This document shows, in pieces, positions 9,659 to 21,399 of a stretch of 64,000 nucleotides of DNA. Within the stretch, counting starts at the first letter, position 1. Every line of letters starts with the position of its first letter. A program made the position numbers and the translations under genes. The DNA is from Oscarella lobularis (taxonomy: Eukaryota; Porifera; Homoscleromorpha; Homosclerophorida; Oscarellidae). The stretch lies in the NCBI RefSeq assembly GCF_947507565.1, contig NC_089192.1, positions 1,798,001 through 1,862,000 on the forward strand, in the 5' to 3' direction. Under the pieces are notes generated by a model that worked only from the letters and a program-made list of their open reading frames with translations, was not told the origin of the DNA and did not search any database.

Positions 9659-12652
9659 CTATAAAAGACACTCACGCGCGTAAAATCCCTCCTCCCTCAA
9701 ATGGCGAGCAAAAAAGCACTCCAATTGTTTCGGGTGAACGGTGCATACACGTCCAATAGCTCCAGTCTTTTTGAATGATGTCAGTTCGCCATCTTCATTG
9801 ATGACTTCAGCTCCTCTTTTTCTAGGTTTCCAGGTTTTTTTTTCATATATGAAGTATTCAGGAATGTTAACGTATAAAAGACTTTTGACAAACTTTTGAT
9901 CCGCCGTCAAGTCGCCTTCGGTAGAGCGGTATCGCAAACAAAGTTTGAAGTACGCTGTTAGCGTTGTTTCAGGCGGGTTTTCAGCTACTTCACGTGCGTT
10001 TTCTTCATCAAAAAGGACTCGCTGTCCGTTTTCCAAATGAACCTGTAGAGGAACGACTGTAGGACTGCGGTCATGTATGCTAAAGCCAAATATGCGGTAG
10101 CATGCTTCACTGCAGCTGAGGTATCTTGCAGCTTGATAAATTTCAATTTCGTCACGGCTATTTTGACATCTCAAAGCGTATGCCGCCATATCATTTCCTT
10201 TGTTTACGTATTTAATTACGTATTTGATTGCTTTGATACTGTTGCAGAGTTCAACGTTGATATTGTTCCCCCGGAACTGTTTTACTGCCGTTCTTCCTCC
10301 ATGGTTGGGATGGCGACGGCGATACAGTGGATAACCGTCGTTTGCCGACTTTGTTTCCGGATTGAATTCTTTTGGAAATCCTTTCGTGCACTTTCCATCT
10401 ACCATGCACTGAGCAGAGGGGTTTTGACATCCGCACGGTCCGTGAATCATATGTGATGTAACAATATTATACAATCGTGGATGAGTCTGTTGATCCGGTA
10501 TTTCTGCAGAAATAACAGAGTCGATGTCGTCAGCTCGTATTTTGTCATTGGAAGATAGCCATAGAAGAATATGCGCGTGAGGTAGGCCCCTTTTCTGCCA
10601 TTCAATGGAGCAAACATTAGCGTTGACGTTGCCAAAAATATTTTTCTTTGTAATTTCATCCATCATTGCCTTCCTTTTGAGATTGAAAACACGCGCTACA
10701 ATGTCTGGCCGATGATTAGCAGCTTGGCCAGGAAAGAGTTGGTCTTGAATTTCAGGCCAAGAAGGATTGCAGGTCATTGTGATGAATAATGAGGGCCTTC
10801 CGTATTTTCTAACATAGGACATTGCGTCTTGGGTCCTTTGATGCATGTATCTCGGTCCTCCTATGAAAGTGCTTGGCAGAATGACTTTTTGTCCTATATT
10901 TTGAGGATTAGCATCATCTTGAAGAACAGCGTCAGCAAAAGTGGAATAATTTTCTGCTCGCAGTTGCTTTTGCTTTGCTCGAAGAAATGCAAGCCGTTCT
11001 GATTCAACTTTGACAGCCATGTCAACAATATATTGCTGCATTAGCCTTTGTGATTTATGCAATGCGTTGAAATCAGGAGATGGCCGAACCATTAGTCGGT
11101 GGCAGTAGAACTTCATGCAAGTGACATTTTTCCCATTCTGGGTAGGATAGTGGATTGAGTAGCCGTCTTCACCACTGGGAAATAGCAAGGGATACTGAAG
11201 AGGATCGTAGCTTCTGTGAATATCCCAAATTTTCTGGAGGCGGCTGTCGCGATATTGGACAACCACGTCTCGTTTGCCGCTCTCTTCTCCAACCATTAGA
11301 ACAGCAACTTCGTTGCAAGAAGGAGCATTAAATCGTCTCTCATGTTCACCAGTGGGGCGCTTTTCTGCATCGAGTACGATTTTGTATTCTTTCTCGTTTC
11401 CGTCCAAAATTTCATGAGCCATTTTTAAGCTTCTGACGTAAGAATTATGAGAGTGGAGCATTCGTTGCAAATCTACAACAGTTCCTGGTGTCAGCCCCGG
11501 CAAAGCAGATTGACGCAAAGAGATCTCTTCTTCTTCATTGCCCACAAAATATATTTGTGCGAATTTAGCTTTTTCGTTATTCTCCGGACAAAGACTGCCA
11601 ATACGGTGGTAAATTTGTCCTTGGATTTTGTAGCACGGATTCCACTGACGACGGAAGAGAATTTCGTCGCATCCCATTGATGTCATTTGGAAAGCCGAAT
11701 TGTAGCTTCTTATTTTTGAAAGAAAATCCCGAGATTCTCTGCTTTCTCCCAGTAAAAGAGAATCCAATGGCGCGGGCGGCTTGGGAAGCACTGGAATACT
11801 GACTTTTCCATTATCACAGCAGAACGCAGGCGTTTCACCCGGCCATTTAAGAGCTTTGCAGTGGGGACATTGGATTTCCATTTTGCCAATGTGGTTAGGC
11901 TGTGGAGGGCAGTCGTTGTACTCGTAGGCTGCTGGCTTCTTATCTTTTGTTTGCCTTCGTCTGCGACTGCCACTTCTCATTGCAGTTGGTCTGAAAAAAC
12001 ATTACAGGAATAATTAGGCGAAGGAGTCTATGTGTGCACGTTTCAGGGCTGGGTTGCTGTTGGGGGCCGCCTGATGTAGCTCTCGCTTGCAACCTCGTGA
12101 GCATTGTTCTCTGACGTTGTGGCGTCGGCGGTGGTAGCTGCGGCTGCGCTGGCGGAGGAGGAGAGGTGCTGAAGAAGATATAAGCATGTTACAAATAGGA
12201 GAGTACTTTCGATAGAGAAAATGTTACTCATCATGATGTAAAAAATCCAATGGACTTGCTGTGACCGGCGTAGTCGGATGCGACTGCGACGATATAGGTG
12301 TTCCTTGGGGAAGAGAGAGAGAAGAAAACGAAACAGGCAGAGGTAAAGGAGAATAAATGCGGTGCGGAAGTGTCGTAGGGGGAGGGGAAGACGCGATAGG
12401 AAGTGCCGGAGGCGGGGAAGACGCGATAGGAAGTGCCGGAGAAGATGTGCCGAGCGAGGACGGAAAAATCGCAGTGCCGAAGGCGGGAGAGTGATCGGAA
12501 GGAGAGCGACGCGGAGGAGTCACGATTCGTGAGCGTTTAGAGGGTGGGTCCTCGGTGTCCGAGAGCCGTTTTCGGTCGTGGACGTGCCGCCGAGCTTTCT
12601 GCTTGGTGGTCTTTCGCGTAGCGTTCAAGAGAGAGCGTTCTCTGCGAGCCAT
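9659..12652 (-). CDS. Helitron Rep (HUH endonuclease) protein, helicase missing
   Basis: Three minus-strand exons join in frame: 12652-12228, 12168-12040 and 11990-9659. The start chosen is MARRERSLLNATRK; an upstream in-frame ATG lies at 12739. The N-terminal part is basic, then Ser/Pro-rich. The large exon has a cysteine cluster (QCPHCKALKWPG), the HUH motif GLPHAHILLWL (histidines at residues 468 and 470 of the exon counted from its first Met) and a two-tyrosine motif KYVIKYVNKG (Tyr 587 and 591). These mark a rolling-circle replication initiator of the Helitron type. The frame stops at 9659 exactly where the shared GC-rich 3' segment begins, so the PIF1-type helicase usual for this family is absent. 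The protein could nick and join DNA but could not drive transposition alone. Confidence 0.85.
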
Positions 12653-14026
12653 CGAAATCGAAGGTAGGCGGAAAAGTACCCGGAAGTCGAGCAAGAACCC
12701 GGACAACGCTGAGACTCGAAAAGGGGTCCGCTTGCGCATTAATAGCGTACTTAGAGAGCGAAGTGGTCGAAAAGGGCGATGGCGTCTTCGAAAAAGCGAG
12801 AAAAAGGAGGATTTCGTCGCATACCGGCTTCAACACGTCGCCCGGAAGGCGTGGCCGCGCAAGCCAAGATGGCGCTTACCGGATTATAGGGATAGATGTT
12901 ACGATCTAGATATTTTTCGCCCACAAATAGGTTACACTAAAAGCGCATTTCTCTCTTCTCTATAAGGAGCGTTACCCGAGATGTAAGATGGTACCTACAA
13001 GCCTTGTGATCGGGCGACCATCAAGCGATCGCAGAGGCCACTGTAAGCTTACGCTAAATAGCGGCGACAATTTACTCAAATAGACAGCGCTTCACTTCTC
13101 CCTAGATCGAACCGATCCTATACAAAACAGACGTGGAAAAAGCTTTGGCTAACTTGCAAATTTCCAATTAAAACACGCTTGATCCATATCATGAAATTTT
13201 TCAAACTGCAACTGATAGATAAAATTGCCAAGACGAAGTTGATGCTTTGAAATTGTTCAGCGTTGAAAAAATTCTGCTTATGACGCTTAGGTTAGGTCTG
13301 TTCCCATAGGTTATTCAAGACTCCGGCCTATACTGTATATCGCGGTACCAACCTGTCTCGATGCTACATATAAGTTATGATCCTTCTTTGATTGTCGTTC
13401 CCAAGCCTCCAAACTACGAAGCGCCAAACGTCTTACCAAAAATCTATGGAGCTCATCCCACAATTCAAGTAGAACGCTAAACAGCAAAGACAAAGTAGAT
13501 AACTAAAAAAAGAGAAGACGAATGCAAGTACAAGAGATTGGTGAGTACGCCATTCACGTCACAGATGATTTTGGCTTCGCTAGTCAAAGTTTCGAGCGGA
13601 GGCTATGACGTTTTCGATACGAACTCCACAATAAAACATTTGCAAACACACGAGAGTTTACTTACATGTGAGTACAGTACAGTTACACGCTTTTCGTACT
13701 TTGCTGCGAGTTCACATCAATCTATAGATACATATATGACAGGTCGTTGGGGTAAACAGGTGAGGCCCCTTTTGAGGGTTCAGAATCACTAGGATTTTGG
13801 CTCACGGCGACCGTTGCGAAAATCGTGCACTCGCATAATTCAAACCACATGGAGACAAACCTTATAGCTTTTCTTCGCGCAACGGAGAAAAGAATTCGAC
13901 TTACGAGGGAGGAGAGAAGAGCTTCGAAACGGCGACGGATGAATTCGGCTCTTGGGCGATGGGGAACCACTGAGTTGCATCGACAAACGGTTCTGACTGT
14001 AGGCATTCAGAGTACCGGTAAATAGA

Positions 14027-14095
14027 TAGCCTGTGACCAGACCTTCTCCCGAGCCCGTTATACGGGATCTAGGGAGAAGGTCTGGTCACAGGCTA
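14027..14095. mobile_element. 69-base miniature inverted-repeat element with 9-base target duplication
   Basis: Perfect 24-base terminal inverted repeats (14027-14050 and 14072-14095, starting TAGCCTGTGACCAGACC) enclose a 21-base loop that itself holds cccgttatacggg. The direct repeat GTAAATAGA flanks both sides (14018-14026 and 14096-14104). The related Helitron copy near 30080 has the uninterrupted site. A 9-base duplication is typical of Mutator-like elements; that assignment is inference. Confidence 0.85.
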
Positions 14096-14368
14096 GTAAA
14101 TAGAGTATCTGTGTTCGCGTCTCGAGCTTTACCTTGCGCTTCTCGAGGCGAAAATCTGTGGGGAGACACCTTAGGGAGCCTCACTTCTTCGTAAAGACGC
14201 GAACGGGTGGAAAAAGTCCTTTGGAAAGCATCCTACTGATAGCGGAAACGCGTCCTGCGAAAAATTGAGCGAAAACGAGAACATTTCTTTGATCATTACC
14301 CGGATAAGGACATCAACTACCAATGATGCCCGGATATGATCAGCTCTGTTGGTACTGCTGAATGTTAA

Positions 14369-15162
14369 AGGGAAACTGAAGTGGCAAAACATTTTATCTC
14401 GATTACTGCTGTTTCGCGAGTACGTGAATACGTACGATTCGTTAGCGTTAGTCAAAATTTTGTAACTCAAAGTTTCGCGGCTCCACAACACCCTAAAGTT
14501 TAGTGGGCGGAGTAAGACATGACGTCACGATAGGAACGGAAGTGGCGCTTTGGCTGCTTCCAGTACATCTTTGACAGCTTCTAGACGTCGAATTCGCTTA
14601 CTAGCTATGATAGACCTTACCGATTTACGGTAAATACTGACACAAAGAAGCTATAGCTTCGACGTCTAGCTCCATTTTGGGGCAATAAGTGCCAGTTTCA
14701 TTTTCGGGAAAACCGCTCCGTCTTCTAACTAGGTTTTGAACAAACGCGAATTTTACTGTGCAATTGAAACAGTTTCAAACGGTTCGAGAGAGGCGAATGT
14801 CGTTGTAGGCATGATTTCGGCGGCTACCGAAATAGCGGCCGAAACTGGATGCAGCGAAAGGCACTGATTGCCTAAAACGGGGCTTAATATCGTTTATTCA
14901 AAGCGGTCTGAACTAGAACTGACACTGGCCATACGTCCTTGTTGAGAAAAATCGGGCTGTAGAGGCTGTCGAAAATGTACTGGAAGCAGCAGAAACACCC
15001 ACTTCCGTTCCTATTGTGACGTCACTGACTCATCTACGCCCAAACTAAAGCGGCTCTAAGTCCGCGACTAAGGATCGCGATCGTAATGGACTACCGCCAT
15101 TAGAGTAGGCTTAACTATAGCTCAAGCATATCAAAAGTTTTCCTGACCACTTCAGTTTCCCT
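14369..15162. mobile_element. TTAA-flanked non-autonomous DNA element
   Basis: The ends are AGGGAAACTGAAGTGG (14369 on) and its exact inverse before 15162. They are flanked by TTAA on both sides (14365-14368, 15163-15166), the target duplication used by piggyBac-type elements. A second inverted block just inside (about 14520-14580 against 14970-15020) contains tgacgtca and ggaacggaagtgg. No coding capacity. The related Helitron copies lack it, so it inserted next to element A afterwards. Confidence 0.8.
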
Positions 15163-15166
15163 TTAA

Positions 15167-15662
15167 AGGGGCACTCCGGCGTTTTTTAAACCTATACTAC
15201 TATTAAAGTACTTACGTTTGCTAATCGTTTCGCGCCGGTTTCGCTGTGATCGTGTGATTCGGCTACGAGAAAGAAGCGTTTTAACTCTGTAATTACGGGC
15301 GTTCTGTGACGTAACTGGTGCCACACAGCTACCCGGATACAAAAAATGAACCGGCGTTTATGCCGAAGGCGTCACCTGCCAAGAAAGTTTGAAAGAAAAA
15401 AGTGTAGATCGTAAGGACTGAAACCTTTCTGTACTGACTTGAATTCGCTAACTACAAGCGGAAACGAGATAAAGCCGGAAACGCGCTTTTGCGCGTCATG
15501 CATTCGATGCTGTCTTCTGTAACGTCGTCGTCTCTTCGGTTCTCGATCGTCGTCGTCTCGTCGTCGTACGTCGCACCCGCTCGGCTCACTCTCGAGTTCG
15601 TCAACGATTTTTATTTAACTTCACTGCTCACACACTCGCACTCGACTAGACTACTTGACTAG
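15167..15662 (+). mobile_element. Probable second TTAA element, cut by the gap
   Basis: Directly after the shared TTAA comes AGGGGCACTCCGGCG, which looks like the terminus of another short element. Its far end would lie in the N run. There is no gene; the sequence near 15525-15600 is rich in cgtcgtc. Confidence 0.35.
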
Positions 15663-15862
15663 NNNNNNNNNNNNNNNNNNNNNNNNNNNNNNNNNNNNNN
15701 NNNNNNNNNNNNNNNNNNNNNNNNNNNNNNNNNNNNNNNNNNNNNNNNNNNNNNNNNNNNNNNNNNNNNNNNNNNNNNNNNNNNNNNNNNNNNNNNNNNN
15801 NNNNNNNNNNNNNNNNNNNNNNNNNNNNNNNNNNNNNNNNNNNNNNNNNNNNNNNNNNNNNN
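15663..15862. other. Assembly gap (200 N)
   Basis: A run of exactly 200 N, probably a gap of unknown true length. Confidence 0.98.
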
Positions 15863-15908
15863 TACGGATTTGAAGGCACAATTAACGTCCAGTCGTCGAT
15901 CACCTCAA

Positions 15909-16310
15909 TTATATAGTACAGTTGTAGCTAATGTAGGGTTCCGCGAAACAAGGGCTGAAAGACAAGTCGACGTGGACTAATTGACCCTGATTGGCCAATT
16001 GGGAGACAAACGTCGGTTCGTCGTCGATCCATCGAAGGCGCGTCAGATTCAGACGCGTCAACGTCGACGTCATCAAGACGCGTAGAATGCTCGACGTGAG
16101 TTTTCCTCTTCTAGCCAAATCTTTCATTAGCTGATCAGCCATGAAAAAAGGAAGTTCCCTGGGCGAAGACACCAGGATCCTCTCAGCTGTCGACGGAAGA
16201 GGAAACAGGAGCGGGTTTGATAGACTGTCGTCCGCTCGACAGAGAAGATTTCGACACAATTCGGAGAGACGCTGTGCCATGAAGGTCCGGGAAGCCTTTA
16301 ACTTGCCCAA
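15909..16310 (-). pseudogene. N-terminal fragment of the leucine-rich-repeat/Death family
   Basis: The minus-strand frame gives MAQRLSELCRNLLCRADDS, then FPLPSTAERILVSSPREL, MADQLMKDLARRGKL and LTRLNLTRLRWIDDEPTF. It is the clean version of the broken N-terminus at 3724-3850 and shows what that gene should encode. The homology stops after LSFSPCF and is followed by sequence matching 3267-3335, so only the first part of the gene is present, next to the assembly gap. Confidence 0.6.
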
Positions 16311-16329
16311 TACTGATTATGTGATGATA

Positions 16330-16760
16330 AATACTTCGGGTCCTTTTCCGGGTAATGGTCAAAGAAAAGTAAACCGTTTTTGACTGAATTTCTTCGAGCG
16401 ACACAATTCGGCTACAGTGGGATACTTTCCAAAGCAGTTCGTCTAGACGCTGGCGCCATTAAGAAAAGGTGAGGCTCCCTAAGGTGTCTCACGAACAGAT
16501 TTTCCCCTTGCGAAACGTAAGGTAAACCTTGCAACGCGAGTTCATTATTCTGCTAAACGGTACTCTAAAGGCCTACGCTTGGACGGGTTAGTTAATTGAC
16601 GCCTCTCAGTAGTTCGCCATCGCCCAAGAGCCGAATACTTCTTCGCTGTTTCGAAGCTCGTGTCTCCTCCGTCGTAAGTCGCATTCTCTTGTCCGATGCT
16701 CGTAGATTAGCGAAATGATTGGTCTCCACATGGCTTGAATTATGCGAGCGCGCGATGTTC
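16330..16760 (-). repeat. Helitron-family fragment (relative of 13830-14310)
   Basis: Inverted, diverged copy of the 5' part of element A. It shares the gaggctccctaaggtgtctcac stretch, the cgcccaagagccgaat stretch and the tccgggtaatggtcaaag end region. Confidence 0.6.
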
Positions 16761-17100
16761 ACAAGTTCACAATTCGTTCTTTCACTAATATTGATTCAGT
16801 CTTTTTCATTATTAATAGTTTCTCTTTCAAACTTTTGCTGAAGAACCGCTATAGAGGTATTCGTCCGCGTCGCACTGATCTATAAGCTTTTTCATCCATC
16901 AAGATATTTGGTCTAGATATAAACCTATAGCTAGACCGCCAATGAATCCAATGCCTGTAAATTCAAATAATCAGATTATATCTTTCTTTAGATTTATTTA
17001 CATCTCTGGTTCTGATGTATCCAGGGCGGATTTCGCACTGAAACTTCTCAGTTAATCGAACTTTGAATTTTAGGAACGTGAGTGATTGATTTAACTTGAT

Positions 17101-17112
17101 TGCGCATGCGCA
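17101..17112. promoter_or_regulatory. NRF1-type palindrome upstream of Kelch-kinase gene 1
   Basis: Perfect TGCGCATGCGCA, 359 bases before the start codon at 17471. The duplicated gene has the same site at 21696-21707, and the ROCO gene has one at 46657-46668. This matches the NRF1 consensus. About 440 bases of upstream sequence are shared between the two Kelch-kinase genes. Confidence 0.55.
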
Positions 17113-17470
17113 ATTTTATTTGTTTTAATGATCCTTTTTAGTCGTTTCGCTGTGTGCATCGCATCTATTCATAGCCGCAAGTTGTTTTGCATACGCTCAT
17201 TGTTCGTTCACGTGAACAATGAAAAGTGGGAGTGAAAATGTGCTCATGCGCACTCTCAAAGAGATTCGATCAGATTTCCTTGTTTTCCTGTCGTTTTTCG
17301 CCGTGTGTGACGCGCGACATTGATTCGTTGGTATCGTTTGATTGAAGGATCGTCTCGTTGATCTCGAAAAGGTATTTTTGAGATATTTTTGAAGAGGCGT
17401 TCTCTCGATTGGGGCGTGTCTCTAGAATCGCTTTCGTTCTGTCTTCTTCGACGGCGTTCTCAGTTGAAAG

Positions 17471-20035
17471 ATGTCTTCCACGGGTCCCTCATCTCGACAG
17501 GGACACGTCGCTGTCATTATCGATCATGAAATGCTTCTTTGGGCGGGAAAAGCGATGAGAGAATCGACGGGAGAGAAGTACTTATGCTCTCAGGATGTGA
17601 TCGAGTGTTTGAATCTTTCGACGAGTAAATGGAATCAACGACGAGCAATATCGAACATCCCCCAATTCGACATTCCTCATCCATGTGTCGACGCACGAAT
17701 CGGTGTCGTCCAAAATCGAGACATTTATCAATTTGGTGGTGGCTACGAATCGTCTGATGGCCGTCTTGTCTATTTCAACGATGTTCACAAATTGGATGGA
17801 TCGACGTTGGAATGGCAACGAATCCATTCCAATGACCAATCAACGCCCAGCAGGAGAGCGACACATGGAATGTGCGTGTTAGGGAAGAAAGGAGACGAAC
17901 ATCTCGTCATCATGCGCGGATGGGGAACAACGATTGTTTCACCAATACCAGACGGATCTCAATTCATTCCTGATTCAAAATATCCTTACAGGGGGTGGAA
18001 CAATGAAGTTTGGTTGTTTTGCATCCGAAAGAGTTAGTCACCTGTAAGATTATTTTGAATTGAATGTAGACATTTGTTTGCAGGGAATTGGATTCCAGCT
18101 CAATGCACAGGGAAAAACCACATCCTCGATCCGCGCATTCATTCACTGCACTTGATATTAATCGAGCAATTCTTATTGGTGGTGCTAATGAAACAAAGTC
18201 TTTCCATGATATTTATGTTTTTCATTTGAACTCAATGGTAAGTTGTTTGTTTGTATTTGTTTGTTGATATTCTAATTTGTTTATGTAGGAGTGGATCCAA
18301 GTTCATTTGGATGGACCACATCATTTTCTTCCCTTATGGGGTCATTCAACTAATGTTGTCGATATTCCCGGATTAGGACAATGTGCTATCGTGTTATGGG
18401 GAGCGACCAATGAATATAGAATGATCTCTTTTGCTCATTTCATTGTCATTGATTCTCGGCAATGTCATAAAGTATAAAACAAATATTTGATATCATTACT
18501 CTAATTTGTTGATTATTTATACAAGTTACGTTGACTAATAAGGTTATACTAACTGCATATCAGTCGACTTGTTCTCTATTGAGAAAAGATGATCTATTTG
18601 TAATACGATTTGGAGGAACAAATGATTTCACAACATACGAACCAGTGGGTCTTTTAGACATTTTTAATTTTGGTAATTTATATAACATTTTAATTCATGC
18701 AATGAACGGTTTTTAATTTGATTTGAAATCAGATCACTTCAAAGGTATTTCCGGAACGTCACGTGTCCCAATGGTATGTGCATAATCAATACATATGTAA
18801 TTATGGTAATAGCATTTTTTGTGTAGAGCTTGGAGTCATGTCCGCTTTCGTGTCCAATAACCGATCCCCGTGAGGCAGAGCAGGAACAAGTATTCAGCTT
18901 TACACGGAAGTGAGCAACTCTTTCTAATATCAACTCTAGGCACTTGTAGGGGATCTTGCCATTGAGCGAGACGAACTGAAATACGACGAAGCGGACGATT
19001 TCATTGGCTCGGGCGCATACGGGGAGGTGTACAAGGCGACACTGAAAAAGAACGAGAAAGAGCAAACGGTCGCTGTCAAAGTTTTCACAGCTTTTAGACA
19101 AAGAAGAGAAAAAAAGTGAGTTTACATCTTTCTTGCAACTAAGTCTTATTTTTTTATTAATTAAGAGAGTGCGAAGATTTTGAGAAGGAATCATCCATTC
19201 TTCTCCGAATCAAACCTCATCGTTTCATCGTCGATTTAATTAGACTCTGCGCAGTTCCCCGACACTACGCTCTTATAACGGCGTTTGTAAGCGGAGGCAA
19301 CTTGCACCAGCTCCTCTCTTCGGATAATGAAGCAATTCAAAGGATGGAGGTGAGAATAACGATTGCCAAGCAAATTGCAATTGGGATGGTTCATCTCCAC
19401 TACAATCGTCCTCCTGTTATCCACTACGACTTAAAATCTGATAACGTTTTAGTTGAAAAGAAAGGAGACGATTTCGTTTGCAAAGTGAGTTTCCCTAGAC
19501 TATGAGCAGTCAGGTTATTTATTTGTTTTTAGATTTGCGATTTCGGTTTCTCGAAACTAGTGTCTGTGAGTGCAGTGACGAGCTATCAGTCGGCTGGATC
19601 AGTTCCTCGAGGCACTGCTGCGTACATCGCACCTGAGCGATATCGAATTGACCCTGATCTCGAGAGAGGCGGAACTCGTCGTGTGAACGTAGAAGAAGCA
19701 AGGAAAGCTGACGTATATAGCTATGGAGTCTTATTGTGGGAAATTCGCGAGAAAAATCGACCCTACAAAGGTTAGTAAACATTGATAATAAATAGAACAG
19801 AGTTTTCTATTTTTGTGCAGGCGTGCGAAAAACTTTAATTCATTACAAAGTAGAACAGGGTGAAAAGCTTCCAGAAGGAAAAGCAGCATTAGAAGCACCG
19901 TCACATTATAACATTCTTTCGGAAAAGTGCCAGGATCGTAATCCACGTGTGAGACCGACGTTTCGACAAGCTGTTTGGGCATTGCAAGGTGACACTAGCG
20001 TTATAAAGTCCGGAAGGTATTGTTGTATTTCTTAA
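17471..20035 (+). pseudogene. Kelch-repeat / TKL protein kinase fusion gene 1 (two lesions)
   Basis: Exons: 17471-18032, 18084-18237, 18289-18471, about 18526-18672, 18733-18773, 18827-18889, 18940-19115, 19166-19484, 19533-19770 and 19821-20035. The first five code Kelch repeats (WNQRRAISNIP, VHKLDGSTLEW, ILIGG). A short linker (SCPLSCPITDPREAEQEQ) leads to a complete TKL-type kinase: GSGAYGEVYKA, VAVKVF, HYDLKSDN, CDFG, APE and DVYSYGVLLWE. HYD in place of HRD makes it a non-RD kinase. The protein ends CCIS, a good CaaX prenylation motif. Two lesions are seen against gene 2. One base is missing in the A run near 18104, and the acceptor before 18526 reads CAA/G where gene 2 has CAG/G. The A-run loss may be an assembly error; the splice-site change is harder to explain that way. 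Confidence 0.75.
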
Positions 20036-20178
20036 TCAACTCAATAATGTATTTTTCAGTTATTGACGTAGCGTACTAGGAATTATCACGTGATTGTGAC
20101 GTTGGGATGACGACAGGGTCCGATTTCTACTGTAGCCTCATTTCTAGTCGTACGCTCTCTCCATCGCTTTGAACAACG

Positions 20179-20436
20179 TTGAAAATAGCAGAAAAGTCGT
20201 TTTCGAAGTACATCAAACGGTTGGAAGGCAGCGGAACCTCTCTCTTAGGGTTCCCTGAGACAATCGTCTCCACAGAGCAATCTGGATATGAATGTAGACC
20301 ACTAGTGAGTCTCATTCTTGTACCAGCCATGGATTTCCTCGATCCTGATTTCGGATTGGCGTCGAATGGAAACGCGAATCGAGGCGAAAGCGTTGCCCAT
20401 GCAAAAGTGAGAAGCGGAGAAGGAATCCACCTATAA
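20179..20436 (+). pseudogene. IRP1/aconitase first-exon fragment (1)
   Basis: Begins AEKSFSKYIKRLEGS, matching the first exon of the IRP1-like pseudogene at 26037, then departs into unrecognised sequence. It follows the Kelch-kinase stop by about 145 bases, the same order and spacing as at 25870/26037, so it is part of the duplicated unit. Confidence 0.55.
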
Positions 20437-20639
20437 GAAATCTCAGCACAAGGGAGACGAAGTGCAAATAACGCCAGAGAAAGGCAATGAAAAAAAACCC
20501 ATCACGTGGACATACAATCAATAATCAATACTATATCATATTATTAGAGTAAAGGATATAAGTGTGCCATGCATTTGAATAAAACTCAGACGAAATGAAT
20601 ATTATACATCAAGCCGTAGCTGTAATAGTATCTTAAAAT

Positions 20640-21230
20640 CTGATAGCATATGTATTAGTCAAAACGAAAGGTGATGACTTCATTTGCAAGATGAGTGAGC
20701 GAGCAGAGAAGCTGTTGACTGAAATCCGGTGGGTTTACTTATTTTATGGTTCTTAGATTTGCGATTTCGGTTTCTTGAAAATGTCGAATGTGAGCGCAGT
20801 GACGAGCTATCAGTCTGACGGCTCGTTTCCTTCAGGCACTGTCGCTTACATCGCTCCTGACGAAGGTGGAGCTAGGCGCGTGAAAATAGATGAAGCGCGA
20901 AAAGTCGACGTCTACAGCTACGGTGTTTTACTCTGGGAAATTCGCAAGAAAACGCGACCGTACAAAGGTTGGTAAATATTTAAAATAATTAACTAGAAAA
21001 CACTCGGATGACTTTGTAAAGGTTTGCCAAGCATTGCTGTTCATTCCGAAGTTCAGAGGGGTGGAAAACTGCCGGAGGGGCGACTAACTTCAGACGCTCC
21101 GCCACACTATAACAGTCTTTTGAAAAAGTGCACGGCTATTAATCCAAACGTAAGGCCAACGTTTCGAGAAGTTGTTTGTGTCTTACAAGGCGACATCAGG
21201 TTTTTGAAGGAGAATTGTCGAGTTTTGTGA
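20640..21230 (+). pseudogene. Kinase C-lobe fragment
   Basis: Two spliced exons survive (20757-20967 and 21022-21230), preceded by a relic of the catalytic-loop exon end (KTKGDDFICK near 20667). They read ICDFGFLKM, YIAPDEGG, DVYSYGVLLWEIRKKTRPYK and RPTFREVVCVLQGD. The APE motif is altered to APD with a short deletion. No N-lobe or Kelch part is present. The C-terminus is ENCRVL, which still fits a CaaX box (Leu at X). Confidence 0.75.
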
Positions 21231-21399
21231 TTGAATATTTAATTGTTTTGTTTTTTATAGGTTAACTGCTCCTCTTTTATTACTATTGGCTTTTCTCATG
21301 ACGTATCTAGAACACGTGACTGTGATGTGTTATTGCGGCGGCTTCCTTTATCTCGCCTTTTTTCTAGTCGTACGCCGACTGTGTCGCTTCAAACAGCAT

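Larger units (their letters stand above)
9219..14334 (-). mobile_element. Helitron-family element A (carries a Rep gene)
   Basis: Read on the minus strand, the element starts at 14334 with TCCGGGCATCATT directly after an A, as expected for Helitron insertion between A and T. Two shorter relatives start the same way (30322 minus strand; 52580 plus strand), each after an A. A candidate CTAG 3' end lies at 9219-9222, followed inward by a GC-rich segment (about 9280-9660) shared by all three copies. The 3' end is uncertain because the two short copies share about 270 further bases beyond CTAG. Between the shared ends, copy A has a spliced Rep gene that the others lack. A 69-base inverted-repeat insertion sits at 14027-14095. 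Confidence 0.65.

Noticed and set aside
10073-10456. 127-residue open frame on the plus strand
   Set aside because: Antisense shadow of the Helitron Rep gene.
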